From the NCBI GenBank assembly GCA_024688685.1, contig JAILDX010000040.1, positions 62,001 to 126,000 of the forward strand: a DNA stretch of 64,000 bases, in the 5' to 3' direction. The stretch is from Saccharofermentans sp. GTDB lineage: Bacteria; Bacillota; Clostridia; Saccharofermentanales; Saccharofermentanaceae. A program made the translations under genes and the position numbers. Of this stretch, positions 14,727 to 23,118 are shown in pieces (position 1 is the first letter of the stretch; each line of letters starts with the position of its first letter). A model generated the notes under the pieces. It ran no database searches and had not been told where the DNA came from. It saw nothing but the letters and a program-made list of their open reading frames with translations.

Positions 14727-16849
14727 CAGAGACCTCCCATCCTGTTCCCGAAACGGAGTTCGAACAACACTTTAATGCCTTCCTCTATCCGCTTCTTCTC
14801 TTCATCATCAGTACCCGTCATAACGCTGTTGGTAAACTCCAGTGCTTCCTTAACGAGAGGCAGATCAGTATAGAGATTTGCCGCACGGAGTGACGGGATA
14901 CCGTGCTGTCTCGTTCCGAAGAAATCGCCAGGTCCCCTGAGCTTAAGATCCGCTTCCGCAAGCTCAAATCCGTCGCTTGACTCGCACATCATCTTCATTC
15001 TCTGAAGCGCAACTTCTGATCTGGAAGAAGACACCAGAATACAGTATGCGGCCTTGTCAGAACGGCCTACACGCCCTCTCAGCTGATGAAGTGTCGACAG
15101 TCCGAAACGGTCTGCATCCATTATGACGATGAGGTTTGCGTTCGGGTTATCGACGCCAACTTCTATAACGGTGGTAGATACGAGTATCCTTATCTCTCCT
15201 GCCGAGAATCTTTCCATTACAGAGAGTTTCTTTTTCTCGGGAAGCGCGCCGTACATGATCTCGCAGCTGTACTGTGAAGTGATACCTTTCTCATCAAGTA
15301 TCTTCTTCATTTCCTTTACGCTCAGAACCCCTGAAGATTCCTCTGCGCCGAATAAGTTGTCATCATAGATCTCGTCTTCATCCTCATCGACTTTTGCGCA
15401 GACGATATATACCTGCTCACCCGCGTTAAGCTTCGCAAGTATAGATCTGTAGATCACATCATCATCCCTGTCAGCAACAAAATGAGTTGACACAGGTTTT
15501 CTTCCGGCAGGCTTCTGTCTGATTATCGAGGTCTGCATATCTGAATAAACGACCATAGCCAGAGTACGCGGGATTGGAGTCGCTGTCATAACGAGATTGT
15601 GGCACGTCATGTCCTCAGACTGAGTGAGAAGCTTCTCTCTCTGACGCACGCCGAATCTGTGCTGCTCATCGGCAATTACAAGTGCAAGTGATTTAAAAGT
15701 TACATCGTCAGTCAACAGTGCGTGAGTTCCGATAACGATGCCTGCCGAACCGTCGCTTATCTGTGATTTGATCAGTTTCTTCTCTGATGCTTTTGTCTTT
15801 CCGAGAAGGAGCGAACAGTTGATGCCGCTGTCCTTCAGTATGCTCATCGCCGTGTCAAAATGCTGCTTCGCAAGGACTGATGTCGGAGCGAGCATAACAG
15901 CCTGTTTTCCCATTATCGCACACATCGCCATGGACAGTACGGCAACAGCCGTCTTTCCCGAGCCAACATCGCCCTGAACAAGCCTGTTCATCGGCACGTC
16001 AGTCATGAGGTCTTTTTGTATCTCGGTTATCGCTTTGCGCTGATCATCCGTGAGTCCGAAACCGAGGTTGTCAAGAACTGTTTTCCATCTTTTCTTTGCA
16101 TTCGAATCAATGCTTGCAGGTACAACAACAGGAGCCTTTGAAGTATCAACGGAATCCTTCTGCATCGCCATTCCGATACCAAGGAGTATAAGCTCCTCGT
16201 ATGCTATCCTGATGCGCCCTCTCTCAGCCTCTTCCGGTGATGACGGAAAGTGGACCATCATATAGCTTTCATTTGCCGTAGGAAGGTTATGAAGTCGTGT
16301 CAGTTCTGAAGGAATGACGTCCGGTATCTGGTCCCCGCAAGAGTCGAGTGCTGTCTTTATCCATTTCGAGAGATCACGTGAATAGATCCCTGCAGTCTGG
16401 TGATACACAGGCTTTATGAGAGTCTGTGAAGCGGCCTTGTCAATATGCTCGATATAAGGATTTACGAGCGAAGGATAGCCGTTATAATACTGTATCTTTC
16501 CGTGAACAAAGACCTTGTCGCCGCGGACAAATTTACCCACTAAATATGGCGAATTGAAGAACGTCACTCTTATTCGGCCGATATCGTCCTCAACTCCGAA
16601 AGTAATCGTCTTTGTCCTGCTGCGCGGATTCATTGACGGAGATGTGGATACAACTGCCTCGAAAGAGCATTCCTCCCCGTCGCCGCACAGAGTGAAATGC
16701 TTTCCTATGCGCCAGTCCTCATATCTTCTCGGCAGAAATGTTATAAGATCATAGACGGTCACTATCTCGAGGGCCGCAAGTTTCTCAGCCTTTTTGGGAC
16801 CAATTCCGTAGAGGTCTGATACGGGTGATGAAAGTGTCAGTTTGGTCAT
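14726..16849 (-). CDS. recG: ATP-dependent DNA helicase RecG
   Basis: A 707-residue helicase that remodels stalled forks and branched DNA. The N-terminal wedge region starts with LYGIGPKKAEKLAALEI and FLPRRYEDWR. The helicase core has Walker A GDVGSGKTAVA, a DEQH box (ADEQHRFGVRQREKL) and motif III TATPIPRTLAM; the C-terminal part has GRVGRSDKAAYC and LRGPGDFFGTRQHG. I place the start at ATG 16849, giving MTKLTLSSP; the longer frame to 16972 runs into nth and is unlike RecG. The start lies 4 bases after the nth stop with GGAAGAG upstream. Confidence 0.96.
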   Translation of the reverse strand: MTKLTLSSPVSDLYGIGPKKAEKLAALEIVTVYDLITFLPRRYEDWRIGKHFTLCGDGEECSFEAVVSTSPSMNPRSRTKTITFGVEDDIGRIRVTFFNSPYLVGKFVRGDKVFVHGKIQYYNGYPSLVNPYIEHIDKAASQTLIKPVYHQTAGIYSRDLSKWIKTALDSCGDQIPDVIPSELTRLHNLPTANESYMMVHFPSSPEEAERGRIRIAYEELILLGIGMAMQKDSVDTSKAPVVVPASIDSNAKKRWKTVLDNLGFGLTDDQRKAITEIQKDLMTDVPMNRLVQGDVGSGKTAVAVLSMAMCAIMGKQAVMLAPTSVLAKQHFDTAMSILKDSGINCSLLLGKTKASEKKLIKSQISDGSAGIVIGTHALLTDDVTFKSLALVIADEQHRFGVRQREKLLTQSEDMTCHNLVMTATPIPRTLAMVVYSDMQTSIIRQKPAGRKPVSTHFVADRDDDVIYRSILAKLNAGEQVYIVCAKVDEDEDEIYDDNLFGAEESSGVLSVKEMKKILDEKGITSQYSCEIMYGALPEKKKLSVMERFSAGEIRILVSTTVIEVGVDNPNANLIVIMDADRFGLSTLHQLRGRVGRSDKAAYCILVSSSRSEVALQRMKMMCESSDGFELAEADLKLRGPGDFFGTRQHGIPSLRAANLYTDLPLVKEALEFTNSVMTGTDDEEKKRIEEGIKVLFELRFGNRMGGL

Positions 16850-16853
16850 CGTA

Positions 16854-17492
16854 TCACACTCTCTTCCTGCAGCATTCCGCGACCGGGCATTCCCCGCACA
16901 GCGGGTTTCTGGCATTGCAGTATGTTCTTCCAAGCTCAACGGCAAGGTGTCCGATCGCGATCTTATCCTCATCCGGAATGACCTTATCGAGGTCCTTCTC
17001 TATCTTCAGCGGATCTGTATTATCAGTAAGTCCTATTCGGTACATAACGCGCTTGCAGTGCGTATCCACAACGATCATTGGAATGCCGTATATCTCACCT
17101 GCGATCAGGTTTGCGATCTTCTTACCGACACCTTTGCATGTCATCAGTTTATCTATATCTGAAGGTACTTCGTTACCCCATTCATTGCAGAACTTATTTG
17201 CGAAATCCATAACAGATGCCGTCTTTGACGCAGTAAGTCCGCAGGGCTTTATTATCATTGCAACATCAGCAGGATCTGCGGCCGCCAGAAGTTCCATTGC
17301 CGGATATCTGTCAAACAGATCGACGGCAGTCATGTTGACTCTCTTATCAGTACACTGTGCCGAAAGTATGCCTCTTATCGCAAGACGTTCAGGCAGATCG
17401 TTATCGAGTGAGCATTCAGCATCGGGAAATGCTGACTTAAGTGCCGCTGTTACACATGCGGCTCTCTTTGATACAGACATTCTCGGGCTCAT
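16854..17492 (-). CDS. nth: Endonuclease III
   Basis: A 212-residue base-excision repair glycosylase/AP lyase. The helix-hairpin-helix is MTCKGVGKKIANLI, with the expected catalytic Lys near 125, and the catalytic Asp is in VVDTHCKRV (143). GILSAQCTDKRVN (41-53) matches the family's early motif. The C-terminus has the iron-sulfur loop with Cys spaced 6 and 2 residues apart (CNARNPLCGEC) followed by Cys-Cys. It removes oxidised pyrimidines from DNA. Its ATG overlaps the upstream kinase stop by 4 bases (ATGA). Confidence 0.95.
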   Translation of the reverse strand: MSPRMSVSKRAACVTAALKSAFPDAECSLDNDLPERLAIRGILSAQCTDKRVNMTAVDLFDRYPAMELLAAADPADVAMIIKPCGLTASKTASVMDFANKFCNEWGNEVPSDIDKLMTCKGVGKKIANLIAGEIYGIPMIVVDTHCKRVMYRIGLTDNTDPLKIEKDLDKVIPDEDKIAIGHLAVELGRTYCNARNPLCGECPVAECCRKRV

Positions 17493-19033
17493 GTGGCTGT
17501 CTCCGGCATCTCCGTACCGAATGAGAAATCAAATCTGGCACCGCCGAACTCGCCGCTCTCTGAACAGGTGATCGTCTGGCCATGCGCCGCAAGGATCTGC
17601 TTGCAGATATAAAGACCGAGACCGAAACCTTCCTGCTTACGTGAAGGATCTCCCTTATAGAAACTCTCGAAGATCCTCTGACGCTTGCTCTCCTCGATGC
17701 CGGGACCTGAATCCTCGACCGTGATGTTGATCCTCTTCTCTCTGGGCTTAGCATCCGTCGTTACCTTGATAACGCCGCCCTGAGGCGTGAACTTGATAGC
17801 ATTTGTGATTATATTAACGAGTACTCTGCAGAGTTGCTCAGCATCACCGCAGGCGATATTGTCAGGTCCGGGATCAAGCGATGTGATTACCTTTATATCC
17901 TTGTCCTTAAGCTGACTCTCAAGATTCTCAACGATATCCTTTATCATGTCAGTAGTATTGAACTCTTCAATAAGCTCAGGATTAAGATGTGCCAGGGATG
18001 ATGCTTCCGTCATTGAGACAACAAGTCGTCTGATACGGTCTGTCTCCTGCTTTATCAAGTTCATATATTTCTCATATGATTCAGGTGGGATTGTACCGTC
18101 CAGCATCGCAGTTACAAAACCGTTGATGGACGTCAGCGGAGTCCTTATATCGTGTGCGATACTCGAAATGAACAGTTCCCTGTCCTTCTCCTGATTCTCC
18201 AGTGATTCGATCATATTATTCACCGTCGAACCCATCTGTGAGAACTCTGATGATAACGTAAATCCTGTCCCTTCTTCCTCGTCAGTATATTTGGTGCTTA
18301 CACGGGCCTTGAAGTCGCCTTCCGCAACTCTTGATATAACGTTCGATATCTCCTTCACAGGCTCCAATGAAAGCCATACAAAGGCAACATAGAGAACGAT
18401 CGATATAAGCATAGCGATGATCGCTGGAAGAAGTATTATGCTGATGTATTCTGACTTGACCGTATTTGTGTCTGCGAGGCGCTTAACAAGGCAGTAGTAG
18501 TCCGAATTAGGGATTCTGATACATCTCGATGAGACAACATAACCCGCAGCCGAATCATCCGCTGCGGACATCTCTCCTGCCACTGCTTCCTTGATCAGCT
18601 CCAGTGCTGTTATATCAGTTATATAGTATCTGCCGTTATCTCTCTTCTCCGCCTTAAACTGATTCGTCCCGTTTCCTATGAGCTGGTTGCGGCAGAGGAT
18701 CATTCCGTCGCGGTCAGTCAGATAAATTGAAGCATTTCTCTTGTATATCTCTGAATCAACAAACTTGACGATCATTGACGAAACCTGAAAGTTCCTTGTT
18801 CCGTCATCATCTACAGTAAAAGTAAACGGCTGTTCTCCGGAAAGCTGCATGCAGTCCCTGACAAGATCCATCGCAATAAACTCGGTCTCATCCTTATTGG
18901 AAATAATAAGATTGTTATGCATGTTCTCATAAGAAAGGAAAAGCATAACAGCAAAAACGACAATAGTCGTGAAGACGAGAAAGGATATTATGAATACAGC
19001 AAAATTAGTCGATACCTTCCTGCCGGAGCTCAT
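17489..19033 (-). CDS. Membrane sensor histidine kinase
   Basis: A 514-residue kinase. One hydrophobic segment lies at about 10-32, then an extracellular region of about 150 residues, a second helix near 195-218, a HAMP linker, and the kinase core. The H box is SIAHDIRTPLTSING with the phosphorylated His at 294; the N box is NIITNAIKFTP, and G boxes are VEDSGPGIE and GFGLGLYICKQIL. It pairs with the response regulator 11 bases upstream. Architecture and the extracellular loop are like PhoR/WalK/ResE kinases, but the signal cannot be deduced. The location between nrdR and DNA-repair genes is unusual for WalK. Confidence 0.9.
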   Translation of the reverse strand: MSSGRKVSTNFAVFIISFLVFTTIVVFAVMLFLSYENMHNNLIISNKDETEFIAMDLVRDCMQLSGEQPFTFTVDDDGTRNFQVSSMIVKFVDSEIYKRNASIYLTDRDGMILCRNQLIGNGTNQFKAEKRDNGRYYITDITALELIKEAVAGEMSAADDSAAGYVVSSRCIRIPNSDYYCLVKRLADTNTVKSEYISIILLPAIIAMLISIVLYVAFVWLSLEPVKEISNVISRVAEGDFKARVSTKYTDEEEGTGFTLSSEFSQMGSTVNNMIESLENQEKDRELFISSIAHDIRTPLTSINGFVTAMLDGTIPPESYEKYMNLIKQETDRIRRLVVSMTEASSLAHLNPELIEEFNTTDMIKDIVENLESQLKDKDIKVITSLDPGPDNIACGDAEQLCRVLVNIITNAIKFTPQGGVIKVTTDAKPREKRINITVEDSGPGIEESKRQRIFESFYKGDPSRKQEGFGLGLYICKQILAAHGQTITCSESGEFGGARFDFSFGTEMPETAT

Positions 19034-19044
19034 AAAAACGCTCC

Positions 19045-19758
19045 TTATCTGGTCTCGAACTTATAACCCTTGCTCCAGATCGTCCTGATGGCCCAAGACT
19101 GACTTCCGTCAGACTTCTCGATCTTCTCGCGGATCCTCTTGATGTGAACATCTACCGTACGTGACTCACCGTAGAATTCATATCCCCATACATTCTCAAG
19201 GAGCTGCTCTCTCGTGAATACTCTGTCAGGATTGGAAGCGAGGAAGAAAAGAAGCTCCAGTTCCTTGGGAGGCATGTAAATCTCTTCTCCGTCGATCGTA
19301 ACTACGTATCTTGCCTTATCAACAATAAAACCGGGATAAGTAACTATCTCTGTGGACTTCTCCTGAGACTGCTCTGCAGGAGCTGCCTTCTTGTCTGATC
19401 TTCTGAGGACAGCCTTAACTCTCGCAAGAAGCTCCTTAGGCTCAAACGGCTTCGGGACATAGTCATCGGCACCGAGCTCAAGACCAATGATCTTATCAAG
19501 AGTATCCGTTCTTGCAGTAAGCATGATTATCGGAACATCGGATACCTTTCTGATCTCACGGCAGATATCATTGCCGTCCATGCCGGGAAGCATCAGGTCA
19601 AGGATGATGATATCAGGATTAAAGGATTCAAAAGCCGCAACAGCCTTGTCTCCCTGCATGCATGTGGCTACCTGATAGCCTTCCTTCTCGAAATACATCT
19701 TCTGAACTTCGATAATGCTCTGATCGTCATCAACTAAAAGTACTCTCTTTGGTGCCAT
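19045..19758 (-). CDS. OmpR/PhoB-family response regulator
   Basis: A 237-residue regulator. The receiver domain (1-120) has the acidic pocket VDDD (9-12), phosphoacceptor Asp 54 in ILDLMLPGMDG and Lys 103 in YVPKPF. The C-terminal winged helix (about 140-235) ends with FYGESRTVDVHIKRIREKIE and WSKGYKFE. It binds DNA as a dimer when phosphorylated by the adjacent kinase. It is co-transcribed with nrdR upstream (13 bases) and the kinase downstream. Target genes are not evident. Confidence 0.92.
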   Translation of the reverse strand: MAPKRVLLVDDDQSIIEVQKMYFEKEGYQVATCMQGDKAVAAFESFNPDIIILDLMLPGMDGNDICREIRKVSDVPIIMLTARTDTLDKIIGLELGADDYVPKPFEPKELLARVKAVLRRSDKKAAPAEQSQEKSTEIVTYPGFIVDKARYVVTIDGEEIYMPPKELELLFFLASNPDRVFTREQLLENVWGYEFYGESRTVDVHIKRIREKIEKSDGSQSWAIRTIWSKGYKFETR

Positions 19759-19771
19759 AATTAATCACCCC

Positions 19772-20227
19772 TCATTTCTGATCATTCATTTTCTGGACTT
19801 CGTGAGCAAAAGAATTCGGATCTGTAAAATCCTTATATACAGATGCAAATCTGACGTACGCAACCTTATCAATCTTATAAAGTCTTGTCATTACATACTC
19901 ACCTATCTCAGTAGTCGAGATCTCGCGGGAAGCTTTGCCCGCGATCATATTCTCAACTTCATTACATATATCGGTAAGCTGCTTTGTCGTAACCGGACGT
20001 TTGGAACAGGAAGCATTAAGACCTGCCAGGAGCTTGTCTCGAGAGAATTCCTGTCTTGTACCGTCTTTCTTGATTACCTGAGGCTGGATGCCTTCGATGC
20101 GCTCCAGAGTGGAGAATCTCTCGCCGCAGTTCTCACATTCGCGTCTTCTTCTGACAGCATTTATATTGTCAGCGTTACGTGAATCGACTACTTTGATATT
20201 CTCAGATTCGCACTTGGGGCATTTCAC
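19772..20227 (-). CDS. nrdR: Transcriptional repressor NrdR
   Basis: A 151-residue protein. The N-terminal zinc ribbon has CPKC (3-6) and CENCGERFST (about 31-40), followed by an ATP-cone domain starting VIKKDGTRQEFSRDKL. NrdR senses ATP/dATP and represses ribonucleotide reductase genes. The length matches the family. It lies 30 bases after ftsZ. No NrdR box is visible near it, so its targets are elsewhere. Confidence 0.96.
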   Translation of the reverse strand: MKCPKCESENIKVVDSRNADNINAVRRRRECENCGERFSTLERIEGIQPQVIKKDGTRQEFSRDKLLAGLNASCSKRPVTTKQLTDICNEVENMIAGKASREISTTEIGEYVMTRLYKIDKVAYVRFASVYKDFTDPNSFAHEVQKMNDQK

Positions 20228-20257
20228 TTGCTATCGACCTGATTTCCGCTGTTGGTA

Positions 20258-21676
20258 TTATTCGGAATCTCTTCCAAACATGAACCAGGGCTTTGCAGAT
20301 CTTGCCGGCTTCTCACCCTGCTCAGGAGCTACGTTAACCTGAGGTCTTCCACCCTGCTGTACAGGCTGGGGTGCGGGCTGAGCAACAGGCTGCTGATAAG
20401 GCGGAACCTGCTGAGGCTGGTAAGATGTCTGCGGTACAACGGGCTCGGGTGCAGGAACGGGTTCCTCTACAGGAGCTGTTATGGGAGCCTGTGTACGCAC
20501 GGGATTATTAACGGAATCATCACCGAAAAGGAATCCGGGAGCCGGTCTTGAGGAAACGGGCTGTTCCTGGATCTGAGGTCTTGATGATATAGGGGCCTGT
20601 GTCTGGTTAACAGGTGCTGCAGGAGCGGGTGCAGGCTTAGCATCAGAGATAAGGTTGGGATTGTTCCTTGAAAGAACTGATGTGCTTGCTCTGTGACCAG
20701 CTGATGCGTTTACTGTATTATCGAAACCGGAAGCGATGATCGTGATCATGATCTCGTCTTCGAGTGAGGAATCAACAACAGCACCGACGATGATATCTGC
20801 TTCGTCAGATACTTCATCTCTTACAACTGAAGCTGCCTGATCGATCTCCTGCAGTCTCATGTTGCGTCCGCCTGTGAAATTAAGGATAACGCCTCTTGCA
20901 CCCTCGATAGTTGTATCAAGGAGAGGTGAATTGATAGCCTGCTTAACAGCTGCCTGTGCTCTTCCGTCACCTGATGCACGGCCGATACCCATATGGCAGA
21001 TGCCTGCCTTTGTCATAACTCGTCTTACGTCTGCAAGGTCGAGGTTGATGAGTCCGGGGATAGCAACGAGATCAGAGATACCGGCAACACCGAACTTGAG
21101 TACCTGGTCAGCCATGTTGAAGGACTCTTCAATGGAAGTACCTTCGTCAACGACTTCGAGGAGCTTATCGTTAGCAACGATGATAAGTGAATCTACATAC
21201 TTTGCAAGTTCTCTGATACCGCGCTCTGCGTTAGCGGCTCTTCTTGAACCCTCAAAACCGAAAGGTCTTGTAACAACTGCAACTGTAAGGATGCCGAGTT
21301 CCTGAGCGATCTGAGCTACAACGGGAGCAGCTCCGGTACCTGTACCGCCGCCCATGCCGGCTGTAATAAAGAGCATGTCTGTATTATTGATGGCTTCTGC
21401 GATCTCGTCTTTGGACTCTTCTGCAGCTTTCTCACCGATACTGGGATCAGCACCGCATCCGAGGCCTCTTGTAACCTTCTGGCCGATCTGGATCTTAACC
21501 CCTGCCTTGCATCTTGCAAGAGCCTGGTTGTCGGAGTTAACACAAATGAAATCAATTCCCTGAACTCCGCTGTCGACCATTCTGTCAACGGCATTACATC
21601 CGCCGCCGCCTACGCCAATAACCTTGATCGATGCAAAATTCTCTTCGTCTAATACAAAACCACGCTTGTCAGCCAT
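20258..21676 (-). CDS. ftsZ: Cell division protein FtsZ
   Basis: A 472-residue tubulin homologue that builds the division ring. The GTP site is GMGGGTGTGAAPVVA, the nucleotide-binding N-terminal strand is IKVIGVGGGGCNAVDRM, and the T7 loop is INLDLADVRRVM. After about residue 320 the protein becomes a long linker rich in Pro, Gln and Val. The C-terminal end is KPWFMFGRDSE in place of the usual D-I-P-x-F-L type tail, and a similar block, GFLFGDDS, sits inside the linker at 381-388. GGAGG lies 8 bases before the ATG. A promoter at 21739-21767 can drive it apart from ftsQ. Confidence 0.97.
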   Translation of the reverse strand: MADKRGFVLDEENFASIKVIGVGGGGCNAVDRMVDSGVQGIDFICVNSDNQALARCKAGVKIQIGQKVTRGLGCGADPSIGEKAAEESKDEIAEAINNTDMLFITAGMGGGTGTGAAPVVAQIAQELGILTVAVVTRPFGFEGSRRAANAERGIRELAKYVDSLIIVANDKLLEVVDEGTSIEESFNMADQVLKFGVAGISDLVAIPGLINLDLADVRRVMTKAGICHMGIGRASGDGRAQAAVKQAINSPLLDTTIEGARGVILNFTGGRNMRLQEIDQAASVVRDEVSDEADIIVGAVVDSSLEDEIMITIIASGFDNTVNASAGHRASTSVLSRNNPNLISDAKPAPAPAAPVNQTQAPISSRPQIQEQPVSSRPAPGFLFGDDSVNNPVRTQAPITAPVEEPVPAPEPVVPQTSYQPQQVPPYQQPVAQPAPQPVQQGGRPQVNVAPEQGEKPARSAKPWFMFGRDSE

Positions 21677-21738
21677 GCCAACTTCCTCCGTTAATACAGT
21701 TTGCCATCAATTTAATTATATATATAGCAACATAACAG

Positions 21739-21767
21739 ATTTTAACCCAAAGATATAATATCTTCAA
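21739..21767 (-). promoter_or_regulatory. Putative ftsZ promoter
   Basis: On the minus strand TTGAAG (21767-21762) and TAAAAT (21744-21739) are separated by exactly 17 bases. The start would be near 21732, leaving a leader of about 55 bases before the ATG at 21676. The rest of the 21677-21950 gap is AT-rich apart from repeat copy 2. Confidence 0.6.
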
Positions 21768-21847
21768 CCGAAATGTTGAATATACACAGTTTGATTGTAT
21801 CATTCTTTGTGAAAAAACAATAATTATTTCACCTCATTCAATTATCT

Positions 21848-21954
21848 TTTCACGAGTGAGGCTTTTGAGGCGGACTTCCGCAGAAGCGTTAACGAACCTT
21901 AAGGTTTCCACAACCTGAGAGTAGCTTCGAGGACTGAAGCCGCAGAAGCCTCAC
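21848..21954. repeat. Structured intergenic repeat, copy 2
   Basis: The second copy of the element at 6072-6180, in the same orientation. GTGAGGCTTTTGAGGC (21856-21871) pairs with GCCGCAGAAGCCTCAC (21939-21954) with one mismatch and one G-U pair, so the outer helix is longer than in copy 1 and differs in sequence. Inside are the shared GCGG-ACTT-CCGC hairpin and AACC-TTAA-GGTT (about 21896-21907). The distal arm contains the ftsQ stop codon (21951-21953), so the element abuts or inserted into the 3' end of ftsQ. Confidence 0.65.
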
Positions 21955-23114
21955 TGATTGTCTGTCTGCTCGTCGTTCACATGGAATTCCCGGTAGATAT
22001 ACTCATCTCCGGTCATATCGAGCGCGCCGCTCGGGAATCCGTCGTTAAACACCTTTGATTCTATCGCATAGAGAAGCCATGCTGTATCTGCCGATATCTG
22101 CTCCATACTGTCGAGCTTGACCTGAAGAGTATTGCGGTTCGGGAGTTTTATGGTAAGGAATATAATGCCGCTCGGGAGTATCCTGACCTCCTTGGTGTTC
22201 TCGAAGATCTTATACTTGCCTCCGGGATTGTTCGTATCGGCCGCAAGAAGTGAGCCCAGAACGATCAGCGCCTTCTGATAATCCGTAATATCCGCAAAGA
22301 CGATCTTCTTGCCGACGGAAGCGTGATTGATACGAAGTCCGCTTATGACCGGCTGAACATTGCTTGCTTCAGCCGAAGATGACATGTCGAGCACAATACC
22401 TTCATCATCGATCGACGCATACCCGTCCGGTGTCCTTACATTGGCTATCTTGCTGCGTTCATCGACCTTTATGACGATGGTCGAAGGGATGCTGAAAGAA
22501 AGACTGCAGTCCCTGACATAAGGAGTGCTCTTTATTATTGCCTGAGCCGCCCCGTAGTAATCAGTAAGGAAAAGGTGTCTGCCGTAAGTAAGTCCCGATT
22601 TCTCAATAACGTATTCATCAGACAGATGGTAATTACCCTCCACCTCTATCTTCATCAATTTAAAAGCATCAAGTGCAGCGATCAGGACAAATCCAACTAT
22701 AAACAGGATCGCGACCAGGATTATCAGCATGCTCTGCGCCGACAGTGGAAAACTGTCAAGAGCGCTGAAGTCAGGCTTTTTGAAAGTTATCGAAGGCCTT
22801 TTTGGCTTAATCGGCTCGTCATCGTCACCAAAGAAAGCATCTTCCCACGAATCATCTTCTTCAGTGTACTGTTCTTCGATGTATTCCGTCTCATCCGACG
22901 GTTCCTCTTCAAAAAGCTCGTCTAATTCCTCGTCAGTAATCACGTCAGAGTCAGAATCTTCAGTTGCGCTCTCTTCCTCATACTGCATGACAGAAAGAGA
23001 CCCGATATCTGTCGAGCCTTTATCATCCGAATCCGATTCGGCGCCGTCTTCGCTGTCTCCGTCGCCGTCCATTCCAAAAAGATTCTTGAGTTCATCATCG
23101 TCCATAGATGACAT
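21951..23114 (-). CDS. ftsQ: Cell division protein FtsQ/DivIB
   Basis: A 387-residue bitopic protein. The cytoplasmic N-terminus of about 125 residues is extremely acidic, with many Asp, Glu and Ser runs. One helix spans about 128-149 (MLIILVAILFIVGFVLIAAL). A POTRA domain follows (about 152-222: MKIEVEGNYHLSDEYVIEKSG, YVRDCSLSFSIPSTIVIKV), then the FtsQ beta domain. FtsQ/DivIB links the FtsL/FtsB complex to the divisome and septal synthesis. Position between murG and ftsZ is the classic dcw order. Its last codons and stop coincide with repeat copy 2. The acidic tail is longer than usual for the family. Confidence 0.9.
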   Translation of the reverse strand: MSSMDDDELKNLFGMDGDGDSEDGAESDSDDKGSTDIGSLSVMQYEEESATEDSDSDVITDEELDELFEEEPSDETEYIEEQYTEEDDSWEDAFFGDDDEPIKPKRPSITFKKPDFSALDSFPLSAQSMLIILVAILFIVGFVLIAALDAFKLMKIEVEGNYHLSDEYVIEKSGLTYGRHLFLTDYYGAAQAIIKSTPYVRDCSLSFSIPSTIVIKVDERSKIANVRTPDGYASIDDEGIVLDMSSSAEASNVQPVISGLRINHASVGKKIVFADITDYQKALIVLGSLLAADTNNPGGKYKIFENTKEVRILPSGIIFLTIKLPNRNTLQVKLDSMEQISADTAWLLYAIESKVFNDGFPSGALDMTGDEYIYREFHVNDEQTDNQ

Positions 23115-23118
23115 TTTA

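Noticed and set aside
16850..16972. Longer recG start at 16972
   Set aside because: It would overlap nth by 118 bases and adds 41 Arg/Ser-rich residues that RecG lacks. ATG 16849 fits the 4-base gap after nth.
21848..21954. Repeat copies as intrinsic terminators
   Set aside because: On neither strand is the outer helix followed by a T tract, and the conserved inner hairpins are not expected in a terminator.
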